Source: Ichthyophis bannanicus (lineage: Eukaryota > Chordata > Amphibia > Gymnophiona > Ichthyophiidae). Taken from it: a stretch of DNA of 64,000 nucleotides. A program made the position numbers and the translations under genes. The notes beneath the pieces were generated by a model. The model was not told where the DNA came from, did not search any database, and saw nothing but the letters and a program-made list of their open reading frames with translations. Positions 11,469-22,600 of this stretch are shown here, one piece after another (the first letter of the stretch is position 1; each line of letters opens with the position of its first letter). The stretch covers positions 47,087,788-47,151,787 of the forward strand of contig CM066039.1 of the NCBI GenBank assembly GCA_033557465.1. The letters are read 5' to 3'.

Positions 11469-11526
11469 GCAAATTGGCTATCCAGACAGAGGCTATCACT
11501 CATATCCAGCCTGCACTGACTACTAC

Positions 11527-11735
11527 AGAGTTGCCAAGTTCCCCAGTTCCAGGAGTGAGATTTTTTGCCATTTCTGGTTTTAAATTTCCATTGCAATGTG
11601 GTACAGTATTTGTAGTGCCTGCTTTTACCCTTTGGAATCAGTGCTGTAAGTCCCATAATGCATCAGAATGTGATGGTCAGAAATCCAGGGCTGGCTTAAA
11701 ATCTCACTCCTGGAACGGGGTAACTTGGCAACTCT
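11527..11735. mobile_element. 209-bp MITE with 38-bp terminal inverted repeats
   Basis: AGAGTTGCCAAGTTCCCCAG at the left is mirrored by ACGGGGTAACTTGGCAACTCT at the right, and the pairing continues through AGGAGTGAGATTTT. No target duplication was found. The termini resemble the hAT MITE at 35984-36184. Confidence 0.65.
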
Positions 11736-13335
11736 GCCGCGATATCTGAATATTCAACGACAGACACTATTTGGATACTGCCACTGATCTGGATTCTAGC
11801 TAACTGCAGTGTCCGGCGTTTTAAAAAACTGCTGACCGCCGCAGTTTGAATATTCCCCTCCCCCCTTCAGGCTTGTTGTTTCTTCCTAAAATGGAAACAC
11901 TTTGTTTGAAATTGCTGTGGCACTATGAGAGGAAATTCCATAGGGGACTGTACTGTTGCCGTTACAGAGCACGAAAAGCCTGGCTAGGATTCACCCGTAA
12001 GGAAGTCAATTGAAAGCAGGGGAAAAGAGAGAATTGAAGAAGCCAGCTGCAGTTTGGGGGGTGTTTTCCTCCAACAGGTGGTAGCTACAGGGGCTTACAA
12101 GCATGTGAGTCTGAGGAGTAAAGCCCAGATTGGATTATGGGGAGGAGGGAGGTCAGGATCCTGGACCCGTCTAGCAGGATCAGAAACATCAGGATCCATC
12201 TAGCACTGTTCTAATTGAGCTAAGGTTCCTCTGAGGTTTGTATCAACAGAGGATACAGAACCAGGACTGGTGAAAAAGCCCAGACCCTGAAGAAAGGGCT
12301 GTCTCACGAGTCGTAAGCACCCCAAACAGACATAGACACATGAAATGCAAGAAATAGAGAAGAGGGGTTACACAGAATGAAAAGAAAAGTTTGGTTTAGG
12401 AACACTAAGCAGCACAGATGCAGGACCCTTTCTTCAGGCTCAGTTTACAGAAATTATTCTTGGCTGCATGAGGGGAAATAGTAGGGAAAAGTCAATTTTG
12501 GACTTGTGGCAAAAGCAAAAATTCTAATGAAATTTGTCAAAGAAAGAAAATATTCATTATGCTCTGAAAACTGATATACTGAGCACATAAAGGGCGAATC
12601 CATGGTAGACGTTCCATCAGTGCCTTCCAACACTTCACCCAAATCCATGCTTTCACCTCTAGGATCCCTCAGACCTGCAGTTATGAAATGAAATATCTAC
12701 TTCGGCCTGAAGCACAAATAACTTGGGTCAGAACCTTAACTTTCAAAACTTTTTACACTTGGTGAAAGTAGAAACACTAGTTCCAACAAGCCTTTTCCTT
12801 AAAGGGGTTATTTTAGATGTCCTATTCGAGATTTGCACGTCTGCAAATGCCCAGTCAGAGGTGCCAATCACAGCCATGTTGCCAGAGCCATTTTAGAAAG
12901 TTCCACATTTACACGTGTCTGGCGTGATCATGTAGGTGTCACAGGGAGGTATGTATGGGGCGTTCTGAAAAAGATACACGTGTGCCTGATTTTAAAAGAG
13001 CTTTGCACATTTCAATTTGCCGGCAGACACATCCCCCCACGGAATTTTGGACATTTTGGCATGGACATCCAGATTGTACTTCAAAGGCCTTTCTAAAATG
13101 TGCCTTCACATCTCTCAGGCAACACCAAATCAATTTATTTCAATTATCCCTTATTTTGAAAGAGAACCTGAAGTTTCCATGCAAAAGTCATCTTTAAAGG
13201 ACCAATGTTATCTTTAAAAAAAAACATTTTGGTCTTCAGCAATATCTATATTAACAATTAAAACATACAGACTATCTCTCTCAACCAACTCCAGGGAAGT
13301 TTCCTTTATTCCCCCATCTTTACTCCCATTCACTC
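11736..13335. other. Unassigned sequence
   Basis: No gene or clear repeat is identified. Frames near 12833-13217 overlap each other in several phases and match nothing I know. Confidence 0.35.
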
Positions 13336-13339
13336 CAAG

Positions 13340-13670
13340 AAGAGCGCATCAATTTCCTCTGTGGCATGGGGAGTCGTGAACTGTCGCACCGCACTAACAT
13401 CTTCCCAGCCATTGAACTTCAACTTCCTGCCCCACGGCCAGTATGAGAGAGGGCGCTTAAGAGCACATCATTTCCTCTGCAGTGTGGGCTCAGTCTCGCA
13501 GACCATCTTGCAAGATCCACCCCGCATCTCAGAGGAATCTGATGTGCTCTTAAGTGCATTTTTTCGTGCATGCCATCCACAGGGCAGGAGTTTGCAGTTC
13601 AACTACGGGGATGCTTGTTAGTGTGGTGCAATTCTCCCCGACCCACCGTGCTGCAGAGGAAATTGATAAG
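13340..13670. repeat. Nested fold-back repeat
   Basis: The inner arms GCGCTTAAGAGCACATCA (about 13453) and TGATGTGCTCTTAAGTGC (to about 13558) lie inside outer arms CATCAATTTCCTCTG (about 13347) and CAGAGGAAATTGAT (about 13653). It is probably a decayed MITE or two superposed ones. Confidence 0.5.
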
Positions 13671-14843
13671 TTCTTCTTAAACCCCTTCCCGCTGTTGGCC
13701 ATGGAGCAGAGGGTTGAGCTGCTGGCCATTGGGGGGGAGGAGGCACCAGAAGGATGTTTTGTGTGGTGGGGGACAAAGAGGAGTTTTGGTGTGTGGCAAG
13801 AGAAGGACGTCAGAAGGAAGTTTATCCTAGGATGTCTGATATCCTTGCACCAGCTCTGTAGCTCCTGTTCCCATTCATCATTTCTCTATACTCCTTCTCC
13901 ATCAAGGTGAAACTCCAGTCCCCAATGAAGTCAAATCGCTAGTCTTTCAACAATGCACTCAAGCCCCAGGTGTTGAATAGGCTTTCTTCTTCCCTCCCAT
14001 AGACAGGGAGCCCTTCAGATAGCACTTATTTCCATTGATGTCATTTGTCCTCATGTGGATAATGACACAACATTCTCTCGCCCATCCTGCTGCCCCAGAA
14101 CTCTTACGCATATGCTTTGCTTCCTTCCTAGTCATGTCGGCTAACATACATAGTAAATGGCAGCAAATAAAGACCAGTATGGTTCATCTAGTCTGCCCAG
14201 TAAGGAAGCTAGAGTAGTAGTAGGCATTTAACGACTTTTTCAATGTCCCTTTGTGCTCACAAATCTAGTCTCCTGACAATGCCCAATCCATCCCAACTAA
14301 AAGAGTTTTATTTTCATATGGGATCTCTATCACCTTTTTTGGAGTTTTTTTTCACAGTGGTCATTGCCTCCTTAACCCTATCTCCTGGGAACACTGAAAG
14401 CAAGAAGAAGTTGTATCACAAAATCGTTAAGAGAATGCACCTCTAACTGACCATGTTTAATTTTCAGAACTCACCATAATCCACCTGCTTCCCATTTCCA
14501 AAGGAAGAATTGACAGACCTTGAGTAAGAGAGAAGACCCTTCAAACCCTAGTCCTCACTAGGGGGGTTTATCATAAAAATGTTCCTCCCTCTAATTATTC
14601 CTAGGCTATGATTCTTTTCTATTGTATTTCTTAATATTTATAAATCATTAAACTGGATACACATAATCATAGATATAGAAAGAACTTGAGGTCTCAGACT
14701 CCTAGTGGCACTATTTTCCAGATAATGTCCTGATCTGTGCCAGTTGCATCAACGACCTTCGTTCATTCAAATCTTGTTTTCTATGATTAATTTCTACCAA
14801 AATATTTCAATTTTTCAAAATGGTAGTGCTTATCTTATACAAT
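13671..14843. other. Mostly unassigned; CR1-type tail relic at about 14138-14290
   Basis: CATAGTAAATGGCAGCAAAT, then GTTCATCTAGTCTGCCCAGT is a 3'-end signature also seen at 34865, 53295 and 57000, in the orientation expected for a minus-strand CR1 tail. The rest is not recognised. Confidence 0.45.
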
Positions 14844-14908
14844 CCCCGACACCACCATTCGGTTCCGTGTTTGCGTTTCACAACAGTGGGTTTCTTCAGG
14901 GGGGTTCT
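14844..14908 (-). ncRNA. Second hammerhead-ribozyme-like motif
   Basis: On the minus strand: C-run, CTGAAGA (box from 14899), a short CAC/GTG-type stem, GAAAC (14879-14875), then GTC (14850-14848) followed by GGGG. The GGGG can pair with the CCCC before CTGA as stem I. The order and pairing fit a type I hammerhead as found in Penelope-like elements. Stem II is weak, so this is a decayed or divergent copy. Confidence 0.4.
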
Positions 14909-15284
14909 CTAAAATGAAGCATTTTGTTGTTTGCCACACCAGTGTTATTTTCACTAGGGGGGTAACATCATTGTTTTCAGAAGGTGTCGCCCCAATCATT
15001 TTACTATAATATTTTCAGCACATCTACTATGTTTATCTCTTCTCAAGACTGAAATCTTTTATTTCTAAATTCTTTTTTACTGCTTTGATAATTGAGTGTT
15101 TATCTCATGCCCAATCACATTTTCTCGGAGAGATAAGATTTATTGAAGATGGAGGTTGGTGTTATTTCTGAGCATTGAGATAGTCGCTATACCTCCAGTC
15201 TGAATTTTCCTCCAATGCTGCTGAACAAATTAAATCTGATGGATTTCCCCACAGCATTCCAAACCCGAAGTGGGCTTCCAAAAT
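14909..15284. other. Unassigned; may continue the Penelope-like UTR
   Basis: The sequence is AT-rich with no coding potential seen. Its position next to the hammerhead-like motif is the only hint of origin. Confidence 0.3.
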
Positions 15285-15410
15285 CTAGCCTAGTTTTCAG
15301 GATATCCACAATGAATATGCATGAGCAAATTAACATAAATGGTATCTCTAAATTATGCAGATTTATCTCATGCATACTCATCGTGAATATTATGAAGACC
15401 TGGCAGGCTG
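15285..15410. mobile_element. hAT-type fold-back MITE, decayed copy
   Basis: TAGTTTTCAGGATATCCACA, ATGAATATGCATGAG and the mirrored CTCATGCATACTCATCGTGA match the family at 11330, 54852 and 55362. The termini are eroded. Confidence 0.6.
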
Positions 15411-16647
15411 TAGCCATCTCCAAGACAGGTGAGGAAAATCCTGACCCACATCAAGTTGCACCTTGAATCGTCTGCCCAGTCATCTTCTTTACTGATGAAC
15501 CTATAAATTCTACCTCATCCCTGCCACAGCCACACATACTGTGTCTTTTATTCAGCCTCTCAACCCTCTTCCTAGCACTGCTCTCTGTATCTGATCCAAG
15601 CGTAGTTAAATTCTGTTACGGTGCTGACATCACTCCATTTGTTGATAGGCCTTCCTGACATTATCGTCTCTCAGTCTCTCTTTAATTCTTACCAACCCCA
15701 TCATTTAGTGCACACTCAGGCTTCTTCCCATGATGTACCACCAAGCTCCGTAATAATCCAGACAGTGAGAATGTTGTTTGAACATCTACCACACAGCCTT
15801 TCAAGGGGTCTTACAAAGGAAACCCAAAACCCCAGATAGAAAAGAGGGAAGGGAGTAAAAAAGGCACAGTGTTTAAAAGGCACATTCAAAAGTATCTTTA
15901 CAACTGAGATGCAAGTACAGGTCTGAATATGCCCTTCTGTGCAGCCCTCAGAGTCAGACGAAATCTGTTTCAGAATGGCTTGCTATATGCCTCCCTTTCA
16001 TTACTCCACCTTTGGTCGCCATCGCAAGGCCAGGATGACAACAGCGAGTCAAGGATGGAAGCAGGACACTGGCTTTCTGCTCAGTAACCCATCCCTAGCA
16101 AAGTACAGAACTGCAACTCACTGTAGAACTTTGGAAGCACAGCACTGTAAACTGAGCTTGAAGATTACTAACTCACTTTATAGTCATGACACCGATAAAG
16201 AAGAGAACAGGTGACTGCATTAGAACTATGTCATTAGCCAAAGTGATAGGAACCCATAGAAAATCACTAATGTCTCCCATATTTGGCTTCAGCCAATCCA
16301 AGAAGGCTCAGAGTTGCCTAGCAATAGTTTATTACACATGTTGTGTCTTTTTATTCATTTCAAAGAAGGACGGGTGCAGTTAACTCATGCTGGAATGTTC
16401 CAATGCAAAACCAGTAAATGCGCATTAATTAATTTCAGTATTTATAAATTAATTCAAAATCTAAAAGAAAAAAAAAAGTTAAATAAATAGCATAGAAAAC
16501 CTACAAACAGAATATATGTTTGCAATAAATTATTATATTCTATTAATTTACATATAAATACATATAGTATGTACATGGCATTTAAGTCAGTGATAACAGA
16601 AGTGCTCAGGTTGTACTTAGATAAAGGTAAATGCCCATGAACATTAA
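15411..16647. other. Unassigned sequence, AT-rich towards the end
   Basis: No gene or repeat is recognised; 16440-16570 is strongly A+T rich. Confidence 0.35.
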
Positions 16648-17195
16648 GGGATCTAGTAGCAAAGGTGGACTAATGTTAATGTGCGCTAATTCCACCGTGA
16701 ACATGCACAATTAGTAACTGGGTCCCAGTAAATAACATGGGACCACTGTTCCCTCTAAGCTGTGCGCGTGTGCGCGCGCACACACCTCGCCGAGCGAGCG
16801 CACATACTTTACAACAGAGCGCACAAAAATTACGGCTCTGATTCTGATAGAAAACAACACAGACGTCTTAAAATTTAAAAGTTATGATTGTAATTACTAG
16901 AAATTTCCCGCTTCATTTAGTAATCATCTATTTTCATTTAATTTGATTAAAATGAATGTGGTGTACATACTGTATTCTGACGTGTAGTCAAATTTTAAAG
17001 TATATAACTCCGAGTGTCGTTATGTGGCGCACAAAAATTTAACCTTCTTTCAAAAGCTGCACACAGCTGATATTTTATGCGCACACAGCCTACAGAAAAT
17101 TAGAGGGAACATTGCATGGGACCTGCGCTAAAATAGTGCATATTTACAATAAATCAACCCACGTTAATGTTAGCCCACCTTAGTAACTAGACCCC
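16648..17195. mobile_element. MITE with imperfect inverted ends, split by a hAT element
   Basis: Left GGGATCTAGTAGCAAAGGTG, then GACTAATGTTAATGTG, is mirrored by CACGTTAATGTTAGCCCACC, then TTAGTAACTAGACCCC at the right. The inner hAT element and one target copy (16744-17122) separate the halves. Confidence 0.65.
16744..17114. mobile_element. 371-bp non-autonomous hAT element
   Basis: The terminal inverted repeats are CACTGTTCCCTCTAA and TTAGAGGGAACATTG. Perfect 8-bp target duplications CATGGGAC flank it at 16736-16743 and 17115-17122, the hAT length. Bases 16761-16785 form an uninterrupted 25-nt alternating purine-pyrimidine tract (TG/CG/CA). It contains no open frame. Confidence 0.88.
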
Positions 17196-17422
17196 TAGAT
17201 GTGTGCAAAATATCCTTGAGGCTAGGGAATCCAGAGCCTCTTTCAGCATTTTTGAAGTGACTCAAACATTCATGAGACATATCAGTGTCTTTACCGACTC
17301 AAGAATTGGCATATTTCAAATACATGTATTAAGTATTCTATAAGACATAGTGGAGAGGTGGGAGAGGAAGGGAAGGCATGACTTGCAATCATAGGCAGTG
17401 GCCATAAATCATGCTCTGGGAC

Positions 17423-17607
17423 CAGGGCCAGTCCAACCGTTAAGCAAAGTAGGCGGACACCTAGAGCGGCAGCTTCTGGGAGGAGAAGTGGGGGGGAGGG
17501 GATAACAAAAAGCAAGTTATTCAAAGCTAAACAATAGATTCTGATAGCCAGGGGGGCATAAAGCTAAAGGGCACCAACACTCTGAACCAACTCTCGGGCC
17601 GGCCCTG
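17423..17607. mobile_element. MITE with CAGGGCCGGCCC-type ends (copy 1)
   Basis: The left end CAGGGCCAGTCCAAC pairs with the right end CTCGGGCCGGCCCTG. A second copy at 29918-30081 is in the opposite orientation. The flanking 8 bases (TCTGGGAC and TCTATAAC) are only partly alike, so a hAT assignment is tentative. Confidence 0.6.
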
Positions 17608-19547
17608 TCTATAACTATGTTGGAAAAAGAGGGGTGGGGGAACAGATGGGGAAGAGAGAGAGAGAGAGAGAACAGTCAAAGAAAGATTTTTCCCTCCTTA
17701 CAAGCAATATTCCCACCAAGCTGCAGGAGAGTCCTCCAGCCACGCTGCTGTCACCAGAGGAAGGTGCTTTTAGTAGCTCCAGGGCTGCTCCTCACTTCCA
17801 AAAGCGCAGCACAGCCAGAAGGACTCCTGTACAGCTTGACAGGACTTTTGCTTACAATGGAGGTAGACCCTGGGAGAGCACTAGACTTCTTTGGACTCCT
17901 GCAGGATTCTTAGTTACGGTTTCAAAGGCAAAGAAGAAAGGGAGGATCTCCCTAATTCCAGAAGATCCTACGATAGTTTGGCTATAATTAAACAGCACAT
18001 CATGCTGTAAGTATCAGAAACTACCTAGTCCACTAAAGCTGCGTCACATTGTGAAATATTTTAATTGGAATTGGCTTGTTAGGGGAACTCAGATGCTTAG
18101 CGCAGTGGTAGACAGGATAATATAAAAGCACTTAGCACATCTCAGTGATTCCAAAAGCACTTATCAGTACATTATTTAATGTTTTTCTCTTTTCCCTTGG
18201 CTAGTGGTGGTTTTTCCCCACTGGCTCCAACATGCAGAAGAATGCCAAACATTTTCTGGAGGGTGGCCAAGTGGTCTTTGGTTTGGTTTTGTTTTTATAT
18301 CTGCATCTATTCGTACTGTCTCCCCAGCCGGCGGCTTTTGGCACTTTATTTATATTTGGCTTGCAGCTTTTTAGTGATAGCCCAAGGTGAATTACATTCA
18401 TGCGCAGCAGATAGTTCCTTATCCTTGGAGGGCTTGTAGTTTAAGGGGGGGGGGGCCTACTGAGCAACAGTTTTTCCAGCATGGGTCTAAGGGAAAATTG
18501 CTTAGTAAACAGAACCTTAAGATTGCATCAGAGGCAACAGATTGCTATCCACTAGTGGCTTTCAATAACTGGTGTGGAGTGCTTCAACATGCCATCAAAA
18601 CAGTGTGGCAGATGAGGAATATTCATAAATATACATTGGTGCATTCACCTACTTAAGCACTTGACATCTTCCTCTTACTCTAACAAGACCGCCTAGACAC
18701 TGCTTGGTTTCACTCCTGACTAGTGCAGATCACAATAACAGCATCCAGAGCATAAGATGTATATAATACAATTCCAATCCACAGGGGAAGACCAGGGTCT
18801 CCTACAACACTTAGAGTGCATGCCACATCTGGAATGGTGTTAATGTACAATTAGCTATAGAGAGGACACGATTTGCTTCCTAGGTTGGTCCCCAGAGAAA
18901 AATGAAAGTATCAGAAAAGTGCACAGGAGAAATCGGCAACAGCTCTGGAGCCTAGTGCTAGAGTTTCAGGGTTCACAAGTTTTGCTTATCACATCAGCAA
19001 GAATCTATTGCACGTGCTAAAGCTATTTTATATTGGCTCTCTTATACATGGCCTCACATTAAATGTCCAATGTAGTGAATGCTGAAACATGCCTTATTTC
19101 CACCCCCCACTATGAGTCAGTTTTTTGAGACATGGTCAATGTAGTTATTTTTTTCCCAAAGATTCTATGAAAATCAGTTTATATGAACCCCCGACTTCCT
19201 TGGCTGAGAAATGTCCTGAGAAATTTCAAACACCTGTCAAGATCTGACTCAAATGCCAGAGTCTGCTGCAAAGTTTTACTAGTCGTTAGGGCCAATGGAC
19301 CTGGTCCACCCCAACTAGATCCGATTTCCATTGAAGCCCAACAGCCAGGGCTGAAAGGGAGGGGAAAAGATTTAGCATCTCTCTTCTGTCTCTGACAGCA
19401 ATCTTTTCCAAAAGCCGAACAACATTGGTGTCCTCGTCAAGGAGATCTGTTTCTGCTTGTCTTCCGTTTGCCATCTTTGCTCTCCTATCAAGGCCACCCA
19501 TGATCGGAGCTATCGGAGCTTTTCACATGAAGACTGCTCTCAGCTCC
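17608..19547. other. EDN2 3' flank and probable 3'UTR
   Basis: A (GA)n run near 17650-17672, poly-G near 18446 and one AATAAA on the minus strand at 18350-18345 are present. No other gene is seen. Confidence 0.4.
18345..18350 (-). terminator. EDN2: Candidate EDN2 polyadenylation signal
   Basis: This is the first AATAAA on the minus strand after the stop codon, 1.2 kb downstream, and would give a 3'UTR somewhat longer than in mammals. Variant signals closer to the stop cannot be excluded. Confidence 0.25.
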
Positions 19548-19638
19548 TTATCTTTTCCTCTTCCAGACTGCTACTTTAGAGGATCCCGAAGACCTTAATT
19601 GCCGCCTTAAGTGGAAAGAGTTAGAAATAGCAGCATCC
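19548..19638 (-). CDS. EDN2: EDN2 coding exon 5 (basic C-terminus, stop)
   Basis: A strong acceptor (TTTTGTCTTTTTCATTACAG) precedes 29 codons and a TAA at 19548-19550. The peptide starts [15 protein letters not shown] and ends VAVWKRKR, resembling human EDN2, which begins DISTVKSLFAKR and ends SRWRKR. Similar length, the Trp and terminal basic residues, and correct phase make this the terminal coding exon. Confidence 0.88.
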
Positions 19639-22600
19639 CTGTAATGAAAAAGACAAAAGAAAATGAAGTCAAAAGTGCAAGATTTGTCCACTCTTCACTT
19701 GCAACAAGCTTTCTATTGACTGCTTTTCTCTCCTGTGCTCAAAGACATAGGTTATCTACAGAACGTGTGTATACCAATTTTCTCTTTCATCTAGCTCATC
19801 ATAGATATTTTACGTACGTACTACTTGAAAAAAAAGCACATTTGCTTTGTCGGTATCACATTTTGAAATGATAGGTACATGTCACTTATGTATGGCATGC
19901 CAAATTCATAACTTTTCCCAAAAGATATACAGTAGTAATAGGCACCTGAAGGCAGTGAGTAGCTATGACTCTGCTTACGGAACCAGGAGGAAGTGTCAGA
20001 GACAGAAAAGGAAACATCCATGGAAGATACTTGTTTACTTGTAGTTGCCTGGTTGGTGTTCCTCAGTAGAGTCATAGCACATAAGACCAAACAAACACTG
20101 TGTAGCCAACCTATTCCACTTCTGAATTCCAGGCATGTTAACTAAAAGCTCCTTCTTGCTTCAAAGTCATGGAGACTTGGTGTGTTTACATGACACAGCA
20201 CACAAGTGCGACTCGTGATTTTTTTCACACTTGAGTGATAGTCATTCAAAGTTCAGGAAATACAAACATCTAGGAAATTCAGGCCAATGCTTGCAAATAC
20301 AGTTGGTTTTTCCGGCTGTGATACATTTTGGGATTGCTATTCACATTTCTGCTGTACCACTGGCTTTCTGCTATTGGACCACTTATTTCATTTAAATCTG
20401 GCTTCAGCTTACCCAGCTGAAAATGGTCACTAAAGGGCCCTTTTACAAAAGAGCACTAGCTCTCAGCACAGGTCTGGAGTGTACTAAAGGTGCATGTTGG
20501 ACATGCATTGACAGCAAGCACAGGATCATGACAGTTCGCGATGCCGGATTTTGGAGCTAACTGTCCATGGCACATTAGGGTTGCAAGTGGGAGGGTTAGG
20601 GCGGGGTGAGAGCTGCACAGTCGTGCACCCCGGTAACATGCTTTCCATGCTCTAGGCAGTTAATGCTGTGGTATTGCCCTAACCCACCACAGATTTACAC
20701 ATTCGCTGCGACACCCCGGCACCCTTTACTGAAAGGGCCCCTAAGTTATCTTCAGTTCCTCGCCCTTTTGGGAAGCAGTCGTGCAATTTATGTGCAGAAC
20801 TGGTACGGCCCAGGGCAGCTGTGCAGCAATCTGCGATACTCACAGCTCTGGAGCAGATCGAGTTCTTTCTTGGAAGATAAGCGCTGCATGAAACCCAAAA
20901 TCATTTTATTCCAAACCCAAAGGCAAATGCAGCAGCAGAACTTGATGTTGCCTACCTCAACACTCTCAAAAAAGCTCGCTGCTGTCTCTGCCTGCTTAGC
21001 CTCTCTTTTGCTGTCAGCGTGCCGTCTTCCTGAGTGGTATTGTTCCTTCTGTACCTACAGATTAAAACAAGTCATTCGTCAGTCTCAGTCATAATAGGAA
21101 CCATGTTACAAGCAGAAATGAGCAAAAAGTAGTATAGGGCAATTTTCAAACCCCCCACATAAGTACAGTTTATGACTATTACGTGTCTGGGTATTTTACA
21201 TTTTCAAAGGTAAAGAACTCATGCATTTTCCCCTTTCAAAAAACTGTCCATCTGAAATTTCACCTGCACAACAAAACAATGTAAAACAAACACACACACA
21301 CGTAGGCTCCAAAAATCCAATCTGCATGTGCTTTCTTCCCCTGACCTTTAGCGCTCTGGTTAAAATGTATATGTGATATGCAGAAAAGGTATAGTTTTAG
21401 GGAGATTAAGAAAGGGAAGTTTTCAGACAGGCTCATTCGCTTGGATAAATCACTATTTTCCCCTGGGTAAATGGCTTTGAAAAATTACTATCCATGTATC
21501 CAGAACCTGTTTCTACAGCATCAGTCTGCAGCTATCAAAATCTAATTTCACTTTTCCATACCTCGTTCCTTGTTGGCAAACTGTTTATAAACTATACTTT
21601 TTTTTTTTCCTAAGCAAATTAAGAAAATGAAACATCTATACATGATAAAATTAGCTGTCTTTTTTTTTTTGCTACCTGGCATTATGGGCCATTTTGATCC
21701 AAAGATAGGAGCATGTCACAAAATCTTAACTATACCCCTTCTTCCCAGACCTGTGGCTCTCCACCAGAGAAGTCCATACAGGTGGATCTGGTAAGGGAGG
21801 GGAATATTTCTGCCAAGGACCTTTAGGAGATAATTTGAGTTTGGCACCTCTGTAAATATTAAGTAAACATGGGAGTGCATTGCCCTGTGGTGAGGATAAG
21901 TCTCTCCCAAAGAGAACGACCCTGCTCCCCTGCAGAACCACCAATCCCCTATCAGAGCCTTCTCTCCCTCCCCCCCCCCCCCACCAGCCTAATAACTTGC
22001 TGTATAGCTGAATATAGTTGCAACACCATTACACAAAAGCAGGTGCCAGGCTAGCTTTCGACTCCTGGACCATTTCTTAAATCAATGCATAGACTATTAT
22101 CTATAGAAAATGTACAAATGACATTGCAGCAGAATTCCTAATAGATCTAGTCCCTCTACCAGCATCAGTAAGCTCAGTGCATCTATTGCTTTTCTGAACA
22201 CTGAATGCATCCAGTTTAAGAAAAGCCAAAAAGAGCAAGACAAATTTCCTGTGTGTGCACGGGAAAGGGGAAAACAAAATATCTACCGTGGCTTTGACTG
22301 GCAGAAACTGGCACAGGAGACGTCTCTGGCGCTGGAACACTCACACCGACCTAGGGATCTCTTGCGGCGCTTTGGCGGATTTCCTAGTCCATACGGAATA
22401 GTGTGTCTGGTAAGGGAAAAAGATAAAATGACAGAAATAAAGTCAACACATCTTTTGCAGTAAAAAAAAAAAAAAAAAAAAGACCTAAAGCTGTGTGCTG
22501 TCTGCAGGTAGTCGAGTACCATTCACATAGACACAGCTATTAAATGCAAAGATAAAAGATTCATAAAATGTTTTAATCAGTATTTAATCTAATTCCATAT

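Noticed and set aside
20820..20905. Possible EDN2 terminal exon just after exon 4 (acceptor TTTCATGCAG)
   Set aside because: It would need a roughly 50-nt intron and its peptide has no endothelin similarity; the exon at 19548-19638 fits in phase, sequence and end.
20606..21094. 162-codon plus-strand open frame
   Set aside because: It starts in a MITE and runs antisense to EDN2 exon 4; no family resemblance.
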